Below, one piece after another: positions 1 through 12,095 of a DNA stretch of 46,369 bases. The stretch is taken from positions 1 to 46,369 of the forward strand of contig JSYX01000258.1 in NCBI GenBank assembly GCA_000787465.1, read 5' to 3'. The translations under genes and the position numbers were made by a program. This stretch comes from Thermomucor indicae-seudaticae (lineage: Eukaryota; Mucoromycota; Mucoromycetes; Mucorales; Lichtheimiaceae). Under the pieces are notes generated by a model, which did not search any database, was not told the DNA's origin, and saw only the letters and a list, made by a program, of their open reading frames with translations. Each line of letters starts with the position of its first letter. Position 1 is the first letter of the stretch.

Positions 1-2346
1 CTACTGTGAATTCCTTTAGGACAGCTGATAAACCCATGCGACATAGAAAGTTATAAATAAGGTGTAGGATTGGATGTAATAAATCAATCTATCCTTGAGT
101 CTCACTGATTCTCAGTCTCTTTACCATTGTGATATTACAAATGCAATCAGAGACGAAGTCAGCTTGCACTATTATGACCTTCACAATGTCAGCGACCTGC
201 AATAGGTTAACTCATAACGACACATAAGTGACGCAGGCCAAACTCAACTCATGGACCATAACCAGGAGATGTCATAGATGCTGTCGAACCCATGATGCGG
301 TTGGTACAGTTAAGCGGGACACCCACTGGGCCAGTGGATAGATGGGACAGGCCAGCGGGTGCGACCCCAGACCCCGTCGGGACAGATAAACGGGACGCCC
401 GTTGCCCCGGTTATTAAATGGGACGGGTCATCCCGAGACCTGTCCCAATTACGAGGCCGAGGACAGCTTGAGAAACCGGGTCCTCGACCTCTGCGGGTCC
501 TTGAAAGTTTCCAAAGAGGTGACGAAACAGAGGAACGCGAGGGACCACACCACATGATTGGTCACTCATCCGCCAGTCACTTATCCAAAGACGGCAACCT
601 CCCCCACGAGCGCCGCATCGGGCCCCACTATTCCTCAGCAGAACAATGCAAGGTATGCCATGCGGCAGCCCTCGTACCCCTTTTTTTTATTGGCTCCATC
701 CCGGGAATGCCGGTCACAGGACCGGGATCCAGCAATCTTCGAGTTCTTTGGGAGTTTCTGGTGTAAAAAGCATCAGCAAGCAAGGAAGCAAGCCAATCGA
801 GGAAAGCACACAAGAAAGAAAGGAAAAGACCACAATACAAGTGATAAAATTCGAACCGAGGAACCATAACCGGATAACAATACCGAAAGCCTAGTAGGTC
901 GTGACCGTCAAGCAGAAAAGGGTCCACAGAACGTTGCGCCAGGGAGAGTGGGCAACAGGCAACCATACATGAAATACGGCTTTGGTCGATTTCGTTGGTT
1001 TTTCTGCCAAAGAAATAATGAACAGGAATCTTTGGTAGAGATAGGAGAACCAGCAAGGGACCAAGAAGATATTACAGTCCCGAGAATCTCGAGTGTTGTG
1101 ACCGATATATAATGACAAAGACCAGTTTGAGATGCGCCGACAAGACATGGTACGAATACGAGGGTCGAAGATATGATCAAGAGCCAGAAGTTTTGCGAAA
1201 AGTGAGGAAGACATATGTGGGAATCGACGTCTTTTTATAGCTTTTTTTAGTACACACGAGCTTGTCACATGTTTTCCCGAATGTCCGGAAATTTTTTGAC
1301 ACTTGACCCTTTGCGAGATTAATTTCGCAGCTAGTCAGGAGGTGAGGCACTTTCGAAGGTCCATCTGCTTCCCTGCCTGGCTGGACCACAAGCAATAGAC
1401 CGTTCATAAAACTAGTTGAATGTGTGGCGGCCGGGAATGCTAACACCAACACTACACTTTTGGGCTATAAGTAGAGAAAGGAAAGGGCTTGCGAACGTTG
1501 TTTGAGATCGGTCTGCATCCACACGTCGTCGAACGTGGACCGTATTTGTCCTTATATCTTCCCTGGTATGTCTTTGTAACGCTAGGTTTAAGAAATCCCT
1601 GGGCATCTTAAAAAATTTTGCTTTCATTTGTGAACTATTGCGGTAAGGCACGCATCGTTCGAAACAATGTGCTCGTCGCTTTATTGTAGCTGTAATCGAG
1701 TAACTGGCACAGTTTCCGTTTGGCAAATGCAAAGCAATGTCTGATAACCAAAGAGCTAGTTTGGACGTCGAGCATAACCGCGAGAGAAAGGTCAAAATTT
1801 CTTGGAGAAGCTCGCAGATGGAACATCTTGGTAACACGGAAATGGCTTGTAGCTCACATAAAGTAGGATAAGCAATAGTGATACTATTAGTAAGAACATA
1901 TAGGAAAGAGTAGTAGAACGGCCGTGCTTTTGCTAGCTGAAACGCTGAGATACTGTGACATAAGAGTTCTGTGCCCATTGCTGCCAAATTGATTCTTCAA
2001 TGCGATAATGCGCTGCCCAAAGACGTACATCCTAAGCACAGGAAATATCGGCGTAAAGCGTCCCTGCACAGAAGGAACATATCTATCTGTTTCAACGCAG
2101 CTTCGTATTCGTTGTGTGCACCACTTTCAGCGATTGCCTCAGGTGAAGCGCTTCCTGGCTTGACCTGTCTCACACCATCTCGTAAGAGTGAACCATCAGT
2201 AAAGCAGCGACTACAATTCCTTTGTGCGCTTAGTTTCTTTAATCGACGGTCTCATTTCCTCAGCAGCGCCTACGTATTTGCGTAGCCCATACTGAGTCGA
2301 AGAATGTCCGCAAAGTACCCCTGCTGTCTAATTCCGTAACCAGAGC
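1..2346. other. Gene-poor left flank
   Basis: I see no convincing gene here. Open frames on both strands, the longest about 190 codons on the minus strand near 1412-1987, have no recognisable domain and no flanking splice signals. The composition changes from a GC-rich patch at about 310-450 (listed separately) to ordinary AT-rich intergenic DNA. The last part presumably carries the promoter of the Sos7-like gene. Confidence 0.5.
310..450. repeat. GC-rich patch with repeated GGGAC motifs
   Basis: The pentamer GGGAC occurs five times on the plus strand in about 110 bp, in contexts such as gcGGGACac, atGGGACag, tcGGGACag, acGGGACgc and atGGGACgg. An inverted GTCCC follows near 442. The patch is much richer in G+C than its surroundings. 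Short motifs repeated in both orientations are typical of the subterminal parts of some DNA transposons (hAT-like elements are one example), so a degenerate element end is possible. No terminal inverted repeat or target duplication was found, so this is only a guess. Confidence 0.35.
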
Positions 2347-3791
2347 ATGCCAAACGACGATCTCGCAGATATCATAAAGTGCGAAATGATTACGTTCGCT
2401 TATTAAGAAATGGCTGTTGCATGGGCTCTAATCAGAAAGGCTTTTATAGCAGTGCACGGCAATTCCGGGAAACCGTTCTGAATCTGCACATTTTCGAAAA
2501 GGAATACAGAGACAAAGTAGGATTGTCTGAATCGACGTCAGCGAGCGAACTAGACGCCGATCTTCCACTGCATCCTGTTATCATACGAGACGAGCTCACC
2601 AGCTACAAGGTATAAAACGGGCACCGCGTACAAAGGGCCCCGCTGAACGCGGCAGGATTTTTGTAGGAGTCCTTTACTAAGCTCCAAACGCAATTTGTGG
2701 GAAAAGAGGCACAAGAGAAGTTTTATCGACTCCTACTTCAAGATCCGTCTTTTAATGTGACCTTTGAGGAACTGCAAGAGCTCGGTTAGTTTTGTGCCGA
2801 GTTGTCAAACAGGAGAATTGAGCCTAATGCTTTTTACAGAAGAAGCTGTTCAGGCTCTGGAAACGTCTACTACAAGCGAAATACCAACTCTGGATGAAAG
2901 GATAACGAGTAAATGCAGCCAACTCGAAAAAGGTAGTATGGGACTGCTCTGTTTGGACTTGTGCCATTAGTTATTAACATGGCGCATAGACTATCTAACC
3001 ATTCTCGAGGAACTGGATGATGTTATGCCGCTTCTGGATGAACTTCGTCACGACGTATGCAGAAAAGGGAAGAAACGTTGGTTGCGATGGTCAGGCATTA
3101 ACAAAACTACTTAGGAGCGCGAGTTGGAACGGATCGAAAATTCAATCAGCAATGAGAGTAGCCTGACAATCGACGAAGCTAATGCCATATTAGCGAAACA
3201 AGTTGACGAGCTTGTGGAAGTTAACATGATGATCGATGAGCGGAGGGACAAAATCAACGAGATTAGTCGCCAAATTGCAACTCTAGAACAAGAGGTTGAT
3301 GAGCTTGAGAAAGAACGGAAAGTTGCAGAGGCGGAATATGCAGAAGTTGCCGCGCGAGGAGAACATCGTGACGAACAAGTGGAGCAAGCTGCTTTATGGT
3401 TCGCGTTGGTACTTCAAGAAATCCGCAAGGCAGCTCATTTCTCCTATTTTTTTAGGTATGCTGCGGTCACAGAGTCAACTAACAAGATGTTTGGTATCGA
3501 TGAAGTCACTTTCGAATCGCCTTCCACGATAAAAGTCAGGTATGCGACGTCCGAAAAACATGTATTGCATATACAATTCGATCCGGTTTCTGGCGAATTT
3601 GTCAATGCCGCAGTAAGTACTATCAGGGGCGGATAAAGACAGAATAATTACTGATCCTGTGTCAGGTCGCCGGTGATGCATGTAACATTGAAGACCTGGT
3701 GAACATAGCCAAACGGCGAGGCTCGAAGGAAGCAACATCTTTAGTTGTGCACGGAGCGCTGGCTAAGCTGAAAACTCTACAGAATCGATAA
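2347..3791 (+). CDS. Sos7-like kinetochore coiled-coil protein
   Basis: Probable homologue of the fission yeast kinetochore protein Sos7, which works with the Mis12/KNL1 side of the outer kinetochore. Proposed exons are 2347-2378, 2450-2609, 2667-2784, 2840-2932, 2990-3054, 3115-3398, 3456-3612 and 3666-3791, about 344 residues. The N-terminal part has a family-like pattern: SFTKLQTQFVGKEAQEKFYR, then LLLQDPSFNVTFEELQEL. A long acidic coiled coil follows (DELVEVNMMIDERRDKINEI and on). The tail holds LWYAAVTESTNKMFGI, seen when the 57-nt intron at 3399-3455 is removed; that intron has no stop and could be read through. The start rests on ATG 2347 joining exon 2 in frame across a 71-nt intron with a GTGCGA donor and is uncertain. 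The family call is from memory of the pattern; another coiled-coil kinetochore protein is possible. Confidence 0.55.
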
Positions 3792-3936
3792 TGCTGATCG
3801 CTCCTTAATTGACTCATATTTTCCACGGAACTGTAGATGGTTCATTCTGTCCGGCAATTACAGTTACATATTTTATTTCCCTAGCATTGCACCATAAGAA
3901 ATGGATATTTGTAATGCACTACCGAATACGTTTGGC

Positions 3937-5483
3937 TTATACCAGATCCGTCACTATAAAAGTAATTCATAAGTATCCACATCTCGACAATGGAATCCAA
4001 TTGTCTTACCGTTCATTGGCATTTCGTCGATTTGCGTACTGTAATACTGTTCAATATCGCGCAGAATCTTCAGATCGTCGTTCTTTACGAAGTTTATAGC
4101 GACACCTTTACGACCGAAACGGCCAGAACGACCAATACGATGGATATATAATTCACGATTGGATGGGAGGTCATAGCTTTGAAGGCGTGTTAGTACCTTC
4201 GAATAGCCTCTTGCCATGGTGGTCTCCTAGCTTACTTGATAACCAATGAGACTTGCTGGACGTCGATACCACGAGCCCAGACATCAGTAGTAATCAGCAC
4301 TCGGCTGTCGACAATTCGTTAGGATCGGTTTATCAATAATTGGTCATTTACGGTAGATTACCTTGCACCCTGTCGAAATTCTTGCATAATTGCATCACGT
4401 TCTTTTTGTGGCATTTCACCGTGCATTGCTGATACAGTGAAATTAGACTCGCGCATTTTCTCTGTCAGCCAGTCCACCTAAACTTGCGCAAATCAGTTTC
4501 CTGCCAACACTATCCTTCCTGAATGTCGATTACGGACCTTGCGTCGCGTGTTACAAAAGATGACAGCTTGTGTGATGGTTAATGTGTCGTAAAGATCGCA
4601 AAGGGTGTCAAACTTCCATTCTTCCCGTTCCACAGCAACGAAGAACTGTTTAATTCCTTCCAGCGTCAATTCATCACGTTTTACAAGGATTCGAATTGGG
4701 TCAGTCATGAAGTTTCTCGTCATTTCCAGCACGTCGTGTGGAAGCGTAGCTGATAAAAGAACGACCTGTGTTGCTGGAGGCAGATACCGATATACGTCGT
4801 AAATCTGGTCCTTAAAGCCGCGGTTCAGCAGTTCATCTGCTTCATCTAGGACAAGCATTTTGATGTTACGGGTTCGCAGGTTACGCCGCCGGATCATATC
4901 GAACACACGACCGGGTGTGCCTGAAACAACATGAACACCGTGGTCCAGACGTCTAATATCTTCGCCAACACTGGTACCGCCAATGCAGGCATGGCACTGT
5001 ACGTTCATGTAATCGCCCAACGCTAGGATGACACTTTGGATCTGCGTAGCCAATTCACGGGTTGGCGACAACACCAGCACCTGCGTTTCTCTTACAGCTG
5101 TGTCGATGGTCTGAAGCGCTGAAATGGCGAGCGTGGCGGTTTTACCAGTACCGGATTGAGCTTGAGCAATGACATCGCGTCCACGAATAATTGGTACGAT
5201 CGCTAGATGCAAAACGTTTAGAGTCACAAGATAGACCGTAACCAGGTCGGACAAGGCTTACCTCTCTGTTGAATGGCTGAAGGCTTTTCGAAATTGTACG
5301 CATAGATGCCACGCAAAAGGTCTTCCTTCAGACCGATCGAATCAAACGTCGGTACGACCTTGACCTACTCATTGCCGATCTTTGTAAGAAGACACAAGGA
5401 CGGACGGAAATCCCAATGAATCTACTCACGTTCTCTGATGTTTCGAACACCAATTTTTCATCTGCGTTCGGATCAAAAGACAT
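3937..5483 (-). CDS. FAL1: DEAD-box RNA helicase eIF4A-III (Fal1)
   Basis: ATP-dependent RNA helicase of the eIF4A-III subfamily, the RNA clamp of the exon junction complex; the yeast orthologue Fal1 acts in 18S rRNA maturation. Seven exons (5483-5430, 5364-5262, 5202-4538, 4477-4362, 4304-4236, 4176-4010, 3953-3937) join in frame to 396 residues, the usual length. Motifs in order: [10 protein letters not shown] (Q motif), AQSGTGKT (I), PTRELA (Ia), TPGR (Ib), DEAD (II), SAT (III), [10 protein letters not shown] (IV), ARGID (V) and [13 protein letters not shown] (VI). The N terminus [18 protein letters not shown] and the [20 protein letters not shown] block fit subfamily III better than eIF4A1. 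The last coding exon is only 17 nt, giving the ending MPMNVTDLV, which matches the conserved tail of the family. The gene converges with the Sos7-like gene, 145 bp apart. Confidence 0.95.
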
Positions 5484-6897
5484 TTTGCTGTAAGATAGTT
5501 CGGATACTGGACGGATTCCAGCGCTGGGTGATGATTTTTCTGGCTCTGAGACTGAAAGTCACAGACTGCGGGACGAGGCCCTGAGAAGGGCAAAATCCAC
5601 ATCCAATGGACTGGTTTCAGAGCACGATAAAGAGAGGTGTCATGGCATCGTGCACTGACTTGGACCCTATCAGCGACTTTTTCCTTTGTGTACGTTCTTA
5701 ATCTCTGTTGTTATGATCGTCAGAGCAAGTATAGTGCGTCCGAATCTCGTTTGACCGGCAAGTCATATAGAATGTACTTTATTTTGTGTAATTTTCCATT
5801 ATTGCATTTGGCATATGCATTCGCATCTGTTTGCAAGTGTTTGTTTATATCTTTCTCTCTTATTCTATTGCATAACGTCCAAGGCAATAAACGTACAGTG
5901 CTCCAGTATCTTGCCACATTATGATAGTTGCTGCGCTATGTGCTCTGTATCTCAGGCAGCGATCGGTTTGTAGCACAACGTGGAAGCAGACAGCTAATGA
6001 CCAAAGTTCAATCGCTACTTGTGTTATGGTACTCCCTAGATTGCTGGACATAATAAATCATTCCGGCCAAGCATTCTCTTATTTACTTTCGTTTTTATGA
6101 TTGCGCCATGGTCAGGCACATCTTGTGCTGCAAACAGCAGAAAATTTCTGTAGATCTCGGTTTTAATGCAAGCAGTCAATGCAATGTTGAGAAGAGCAGG
6201 AAAGAAGACGGCTATACCAACCATGTCTGATCTAGAAGTTACCGGCAAAACGATGAGTGCTTATGATTCAAACAGATAGCTCATTCAACGGGGTTTATTA
6301 CTAGTTCCTGCTGTGAATTCTGGAACAAATTCCATTGAGAACACCAGGAATTGCTAATGACAGTGCAACAAACTGCCTTCCATAGTTTTCCATCTGTGTA
6401 CCCCTTTCTTCTCCGCAAGCGCCATGATCTATATTCCCAGACCCTTTGGTTCCATAGACGTCATGGGCCAGTGATGCTATAGTTCAGACTCATCTTTGGA
6501 GCTGTTCTGACCACGAAATGATCAGTTCGCACGTCCGAAAGTGGGTAAAACGTTCAGCCGCATTCAGCCAACTTGGTAATGCTAGCATTAGCCAATCAAA
6601 ACAGCCGGAATTTTGATCGTCCGCTGCAAGACGAATCCTGGGTAACGGTGCATGACGAATCAAGTCCAGTCATGAAAAGCTTAATAAGCATCGGAATAGA
6701 ACACCTGGAATATCAACGTTACAGTTTCTCATGAGGATCCTTCATATGGCGGGAACATAAAGGAGACGGAACAGACAAAAATAAGATAAACTGACGCAAG
6801 TCTACGCGCCCGTCACAGGTGGGGTTGGAACATCCAATATAAAAAAATATAAAAGGAACAATGTCTCGCAAACCATTACTACTCGGCTGTTACCAAG
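5484..6897. other. Divergent intergenic region between eIF4A-III and catalase
   Basis: About 1.4 kb between two divergent genes. Open frames here (for example 5637-5924) are short, lack domains and are probably chance. The right third holds the probable catalase promoter, listed separately. A CCCCT core like the fungal stress element lies at 6401-6405. A GAATTCTGGAACAAATTCC stretch near 6315 resembles a heat-shock element, but its spacing is imperfect. Confidence 0.5.
6592..6855 (+). promoter_or_regulatory. Catalase promoter: CCAAT box and TATA-like element
   Basis: A CCAAT pentamer in the context TTAGCCAATCAAAA lies at 6592-6596, about 300 bp before the start codon. An A/T stretch at 6838-6855 containing two TATAAAA-type elements lies 43-60 bp before the ATG at 6898. 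CCAAT boxes are the binding site of the Hap/NF-Y complex, which controls oxidative-stress genes including catalases in several fungi. Use of these sites here is inferred. Confidence 0.45.
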
Positions 6898-9569
6898 ATG
6901 AAACCAAAATACTTTGTTGGCGCTGTGTTCAGTGCCATTTTATTGCTACAGCAATTGGTACATGCCGACGATAAATGCGCCTTTCAAAACCAGGTCGGCG
7001 GGGATGATCCCAAGGCAACGCAGCTTGGATACTATACAGTTAACGATGCCGGAACACAGGAAACAACAAATTTTGGCCAACGCGTCAACAATACAGACAG
7101 TTTGAAGGCTGGTCTCCGTGGGCCTACTCTTCTTGAAGATTTTATGATGCGCGAAAAGATCATGCATTTCGGTACGTCCCAAAGAAAATATCTGTCCCCC
7201 TTGCACGATACTTAACTGAAAGTCTTCTGCAAATTATTGACACGTAGACCATGAAAGGTACCACTGTGCATCTAAGCCAAACGTCAAAGCTTTTTTTCTT
7301 TAACCTCTTTGGGGACAATCCAGAATTCCTGAACGCGCTGTCCATGCCCGCGGTGTGGGTGCCCACGGTTACTTTGAGTCCTACGCAGATTGGTCCAACC
7401 TTACGGCTGCCAAATTTTTACGGACGCCTGGCAAGAAGACACCAGTCTTTGTTCGTTTCTCGACGGTGCTCGGATCTAGAGGTTCTCCTGACACTGTTCG
7501 AGATCTGCGCGGCTTTGCTACCCGATTCTATACGGAGGAAGGTTTATTTGACCTCGGTAAGATCGATTGCAATACGAAGAGACTGTGCGTGTCACTGCAT
7601 CCTGCTGAACTTTATTTTTTTTCTAATAGTGGGTAATGCCATAGCGCCTTTCTTTGTCCATGGTAAGAATCCACAATAGATCTGTGTAACGGTATATACA
7701 TGTTTATAACCAACCTGTCCTTTTGCCATTGTCTGAAATATATGTGTAGATGCTATCAAGTTCCCCGACCTAATTCACGCTGGCAAACCCGAGCCTGATA
7801 CTGAAGTACCTCAAGCTGGCACTGCTCACGAAACTGCCTATGACTTCTTTGCCGAATTTCCCGAAACGTTGCATACTGTATTTTGGGCATTGTCTGGTCG
7901 CGGTATCCCTCAGAGTCTTCGTCAAGTAGAAGGCTTCGGTGTGCATACGTAATGTGAAGGGACTTTATGATATGACAAAAGCGCGCAATATTAAACGTTC
8001 TCTTTTACTTGTCCAGATTCCGGCTGATCAATGAAGGAGGAAAATCCGTCTTTGTCAAGTTTCATTGGAAACCACTTCAAGGACTTTCGAACTTGCTTTG
8101 GGTAAACTTATCTATTTCTGATAGCCAAATCTAAAGTTCTAACTTGAAGTTGTCATGCTGTATTAGGACGAAGCCCAAAAGATTTGCGGTAAAGACATCG
8201 ACTTCCACCGTAACGATCTCTACACTGCCATCAACAGAGGCGACTATCCAGAATGGGAATTCGGCGTCCAGATCATCCCTGAAGAAGACGAGGACAAGTT
8301 TGAGTTTGATTTGACTGACTCTACCAAGATTGTTCCCGAGTCATTGGTGCCTGTCACTAAGCTTGGCAAGATGGTCTTGAACCGCAACGTCGATAACTAC
8401 TTTTCCGAAACTGAGCAGGTCACTTTCCATCCAGGTCATGTTGTGCGAGGTAACAAAGTGATCATGGCCTCCATTATCGTCCCATATCCAAGCGCTCACT
8501 GTTCCCCTCCCGTTTGAAAACAGGTATTGGTCTCACAAATGATCCGCTTCTGCAAGGTCGACTGTTCAGCTACCTCGATACTCAGCTGAACCGTATGAAC
8601 AGCCCCAACTTTATGCAGATACCTATAAACCGACCTATCAATGCGGTGCACAACAACCAACGCGACGGCTACATGCAGCAGAACGTGTACAAGGGCAACG
8701 TGGCTTATTACCCCAACGGACTACAGGGCAACACGCCCTCCATGGTCGAACCCGAGGACGGTGGCTACATTGATTACCCTGAGAAGGTCAGCGGCGTCAA
8801 GCAGCGTGGCAAGAGCGCCAAGTTCTTTGACTACTACTCGCAAGCACAGCTTTATTACAACTCGCTGACTGAGGCAGAGAAGCAACAAATGATTGACGGG
8901 CTCCGCTTTGAGATTGGCAAGTCCAAGTCGCTCGACGTTCGCCGCCGTATGATTGACGTGATCAACCATGTTGACAATAACCTGGCCCGCCGTATCGCCA
9001 AAAGCATCAACGTTCCTTTGCCGGACAAGATTGTCGAGAACCAGAACAAGACGACCACTGGCATCTCCATCGAAGAGTATCCCAAACCGAGAAACATTCG
9101 TACCAGGACCGTGGCTATCTTGACCGCACCCGGAACTGATGTCCACGAAGCTCAAGCCATGTACGACTACCTCGCCAAGGAAGGTGCCTACATCGAGTTC
9201 ATTGGCATCGCGTTGGGTGACCAGGATGGCCTGAACATCACCAACACCTACCTTCACACGTCCTCGGTCCTGTACGATGCTGTGTACATACCGGGTGGCA
9301 AGGCTGGCATCAGGATGCTGACCAAGAACGTGAGCGAGTTCCCTTACGACGAGCCAAAGATGTTTGTCCTGGACGCCTATCGCCATTGTAAGCCGATTGC
9401 CGCTTCCGGCGAAGGAATCAACTTCCTCAAGACATCCGTGTCCGACGACGTTGTTGACAAGGACGGCATTATTACTGGCAAATCAGGAAGCGCTCTCCAA
9501 GAAGACTTTAAGGAAGCCATTATCCAAATGCGTTTCTGGTCTAGATTGCCCCTTGATAAAGATGTGTGA
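6898..9569 (+). CDS. Secreted large-subunit catalase with C-terminal DJ-1/PfpI-like domain
   Basis: Haem catalase that breaks down hydrogen peroxide, clade 2 (large subunit). Eight exons (6898-7171, 7248-7257, 7324-7556, 7630-7662, 7750-7948, 8017-8101, 8167-8449, 8524-9569) total 2163 nt in frame, 720 residues. An N-terminal signal peptide ([18 protein letters not shown]) predicts secretion. The distal catalytic His sits in [15 protein letters not shown], the active-site Asn in [11 protein letters not shown], and the proximal haem Tyr in RLFSYLDTQ. The usual VGNN is VGNA here, but the first, catalytic Asn is kept. From about residue 560, [20 protein letters not shown] and [12 protein letters not shown] form the flavodoxin/DJ-1-like tail of large catalases. 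Exon 2 is a 10-nt microexon; without it the conserved active-site helix is broken. An AATAAA signal starts three bases after the stop. Confidence 0.95.
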
Positions 9570-9572
9570 TCC

Positions 9573-9578
9573 AATAAA
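9573..9578 (+). terminator. AATAAA polyadenylation signal of the catalase gene
   Basis: A canonical AATAAA hexamer begins three bases after the catalase stop codon. The next gene on the opposite strand ends at 9647, so both transcripts must end inside a very small interval or overlap at their 3' ends. Confidence 0.5.
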
Positions 9579-9646
9579 TACTACTGTAACTTGGACATGT
9601 TCTCGTGGATGCATCGACTATTCTTTGTCTACAGCTTTATTTGATT

Positions 9647-12095
9647 TTATCTTCTTAGTGTCTTGGCCCTTGCCACTAAACGTCGTGCTTCTATTGCTTT
9701 ATGCATAAAGTTTACTCCCACTGTGACTTTGTCTGTAACTTCTGTCGAAATCTTTCGTCGTTGTTCTCGTCGCGCCTTGCATAACGCACGACGCTGTTCC
9801 AAATCCTTTTGAGTGATACGAGTTAACGACGCATACTTGTTATACGTGGCCTGCAAAAGAAAGCGTTGGACAAAGAGATTTTAAGAAGAAAAAGATGTCT
9901 TCTGGACACAAAAAACTTACATCCATGAGACCATGACAATCAATCATCCTTTTTGGCATGTTCTATAAATATATGCAGCTGATATATACCAGATCGGCAT
10001 GATTTAACGCAAAAGCTGCTTACCTGGACAACTTGAAAGACTTCCAGCGAATCGTCTACTGAAAGTATCATTTCTTCGTTTATTCTAAAAATGGCCAAGG
10101 CTACGCGAAACAAGGCTGATTGCCCCTCACTATCCACCATGGGTCAATATACTGCAGCACATCAATCGTCGATATCAGACTTACTAAAAGAAGCAATCCC
10201 ACACTCGCAAAACAGACTACGCCGGATCATCAGTATGCTACTAACGACCGCCAGGATAACAGTGGAATATAATTTACCTCGATCGGCAATATGTTTATGT
10301 ACAGTGTGAGGAACCAATGACTAGTGACAAGTGACGTTGTCGGAAGACCATTGCCGTCCGACTGCTCGCATAGTTCAAACGTCTTCCCTCCTCCTATGCG
10401 GTTCCAGATCCGTGGGAAGCGCTCCGATATTAACTTCATCAGCACCGTCTGATCAATGTTGGCACCTTCCATCGTTACGTCGTAAATATTCGGGGGCAAT
10501 ATGTCGTGTACGATAACTGTAAACGTCCAGAAAGCGTCCTCTTCGTCCATGAAAAGAAGCAATAATCCTGCAATATAATTTAGCGATTGACAGTAGCCGA
10601 TGGCTGGGGAATATACAGAGAACGCAGCAAGTAGTCGTCGAAGTGCCTGAATAACCGGAACCTCGTTGTCAGCGCTATTTTTGAGGCCGTTATGATTATC
10701 GCTGTCTGCTGTATCCGGCGATTTGGCACAGAATCTTATATTATCAGGAAATGTACGGTGGAGATCTGGCATTTGGTGACGGTTTGAATACAACTGGCTT
10801 TAAGCATCTAACGGATCGTACTGTACACCCTCTCACCTCGTTCAATGATATCAAGAAACTCGTTCTCCATTCCCATTTCTTCAGCCTTTTGGACATGTGC
10901 TTTGTATACACCTGGATTGGCGGCTTTCTTTTCCGCAGCGCCACTGTAGTGGAACCACGCCTAAAATGTAATCATGTTATTGAGCATGTCTTCGCTCATA
11001 GTCTACGCGAGATAGCTAACCTGGCCGCGAAGTTCCGTAGGAATACCTTTCCTCACATAACGTTTGACTAATTTCGCATAAGTCCAATAGAATACAGGGT
11101 TTTCGTGACCAAGCTGTGCTGCTTACTTTTTCTGCTTCTTTCAGGCCACTTGCGGTCGTTCTCAGCTAGCAGCTTTTGCCACTTTTGCAGTCGACGATGT
11201 GTAATGTTTTGATATGAGCGTTCAAACTTCTCATACTCTTCCAGCGAGACCCATTGCGTGGGTTTTATAAAACCATATTGGTCTCTGAAAGTCATTGTGG
11301 GTATGAAGATCTCTACTGTTAATCGTTGCAATACAACTAAATATTACCTTGGTGAGCTGTCATCGGTTTTCTGTGGAGGGGGATTCAATAACATATTGCG
11401 ATCATCTTGCAGGGAATCTTTTTCCCGTGTTCGGGCTTGCCGAAGAAACATGCTCTTTGATCGTTTTGGTACAGACAGACCTCCGCGAGATAGACTTAGT
11501 TTATCTCTGAAAGTGGATGTGATGGAACCGTATTGGCGCGCCTTTCCTTCGGTCGCCGTGTCCAGCACTGGGACCAAAGGCTTCTCATGGACATCTTCGG
11601 AAAAAAAAAAAGGGGGAGAGAGAGATCCATCAATGACAAAAAGATAACTATATATACTCTTTGTTTTCTGTTACCTGTAGTTGACGTGTTTAATATCTCG
11701 GGACCTTCTTTGTCAGCCGTTTCGTCTTCGGAAACCGTGCCAACAGAAGACGCTTGCGCACCCGAGATACTATCATTGACAGCCAAAAGCGAGCTAACAT
11801 TCTGTAACGTTTCAAGCGGTGGTTGCTGGCTTGTGCCTGCCTGTTCCGGAAGAGCCAAAGAACCGTCTGCCGGTTTATTGGATTCAAAACTCGGGCGTCT
11901 TCGACTACTACCAGCAGCTACAGTATCATAGTAGACCGTGGGCAGGTGAACATGAGACACTGACTTTTGACGACGAAAAAATGGTTGGGAAAAGGAAGAA
12001 GAACGAAGCCGAAAGCTGCGAGAAGAGAGCTTAGGTGTCCTCTTGTGCGGGTCGTTGGAAAATTGCGTTGGTGATGATCGTGTCGCGGACGACAT
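9647..12095 (-). CDS. TBC-domain Rab GTPase-activating protein
   Basis: RabGAP that speeds GTP hydrolysis on a Rab GTPase in membrane traffic; the Rab partner cannot be told from sequence. The N-terminal half is Ser/Arg-rich and probably disordered (MSSATRSSPTQFSND onward, exon 1 12095-11675). Exon 2 is 11594-11348, and exon 3 starts at 11284. The TBC domain starts at RKGIPTELRGQAWFHYSGA, with the arginine finger in IIERDLHRTFPDN and the glutamine finger in YCQSLNY. It continues through NIYDVTMEGANIDQTVL, LPIESVLRVWDCFFYEGQS and ALFRVALAIFRINEEMIL. A basic tail (LEQRRALCKARREQRR) ends the protein, about 630 residues. One short exon (VLRVWDCFFY) and one carrying NMPKRMIDCHGLMD are too small to show as open frames but join in frame. 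It converges with the catalase gene, 77 bp apart. Confidence 0.88.

Noticed and set aside
1412..1987. 191-codon minus-strand open frame in the left flank
   Set aside because: No ordered domain, odd composition, no splice partners or promoter context, and no recognisable family; probably chance.
5637..5924. 95-codon open frame between eIF4A-III and catalase
   Set aside because: Starts with a non-ATG codon, lies in AT-rich spacer and its hydrophobic make-up follows from T-richness.
6312..6332. Heat-shock element upstream of catalase
   Set aside because: Contains GAA and TTC units, but one spacer is 4 nt instead of 2, so it does not form a proper element.
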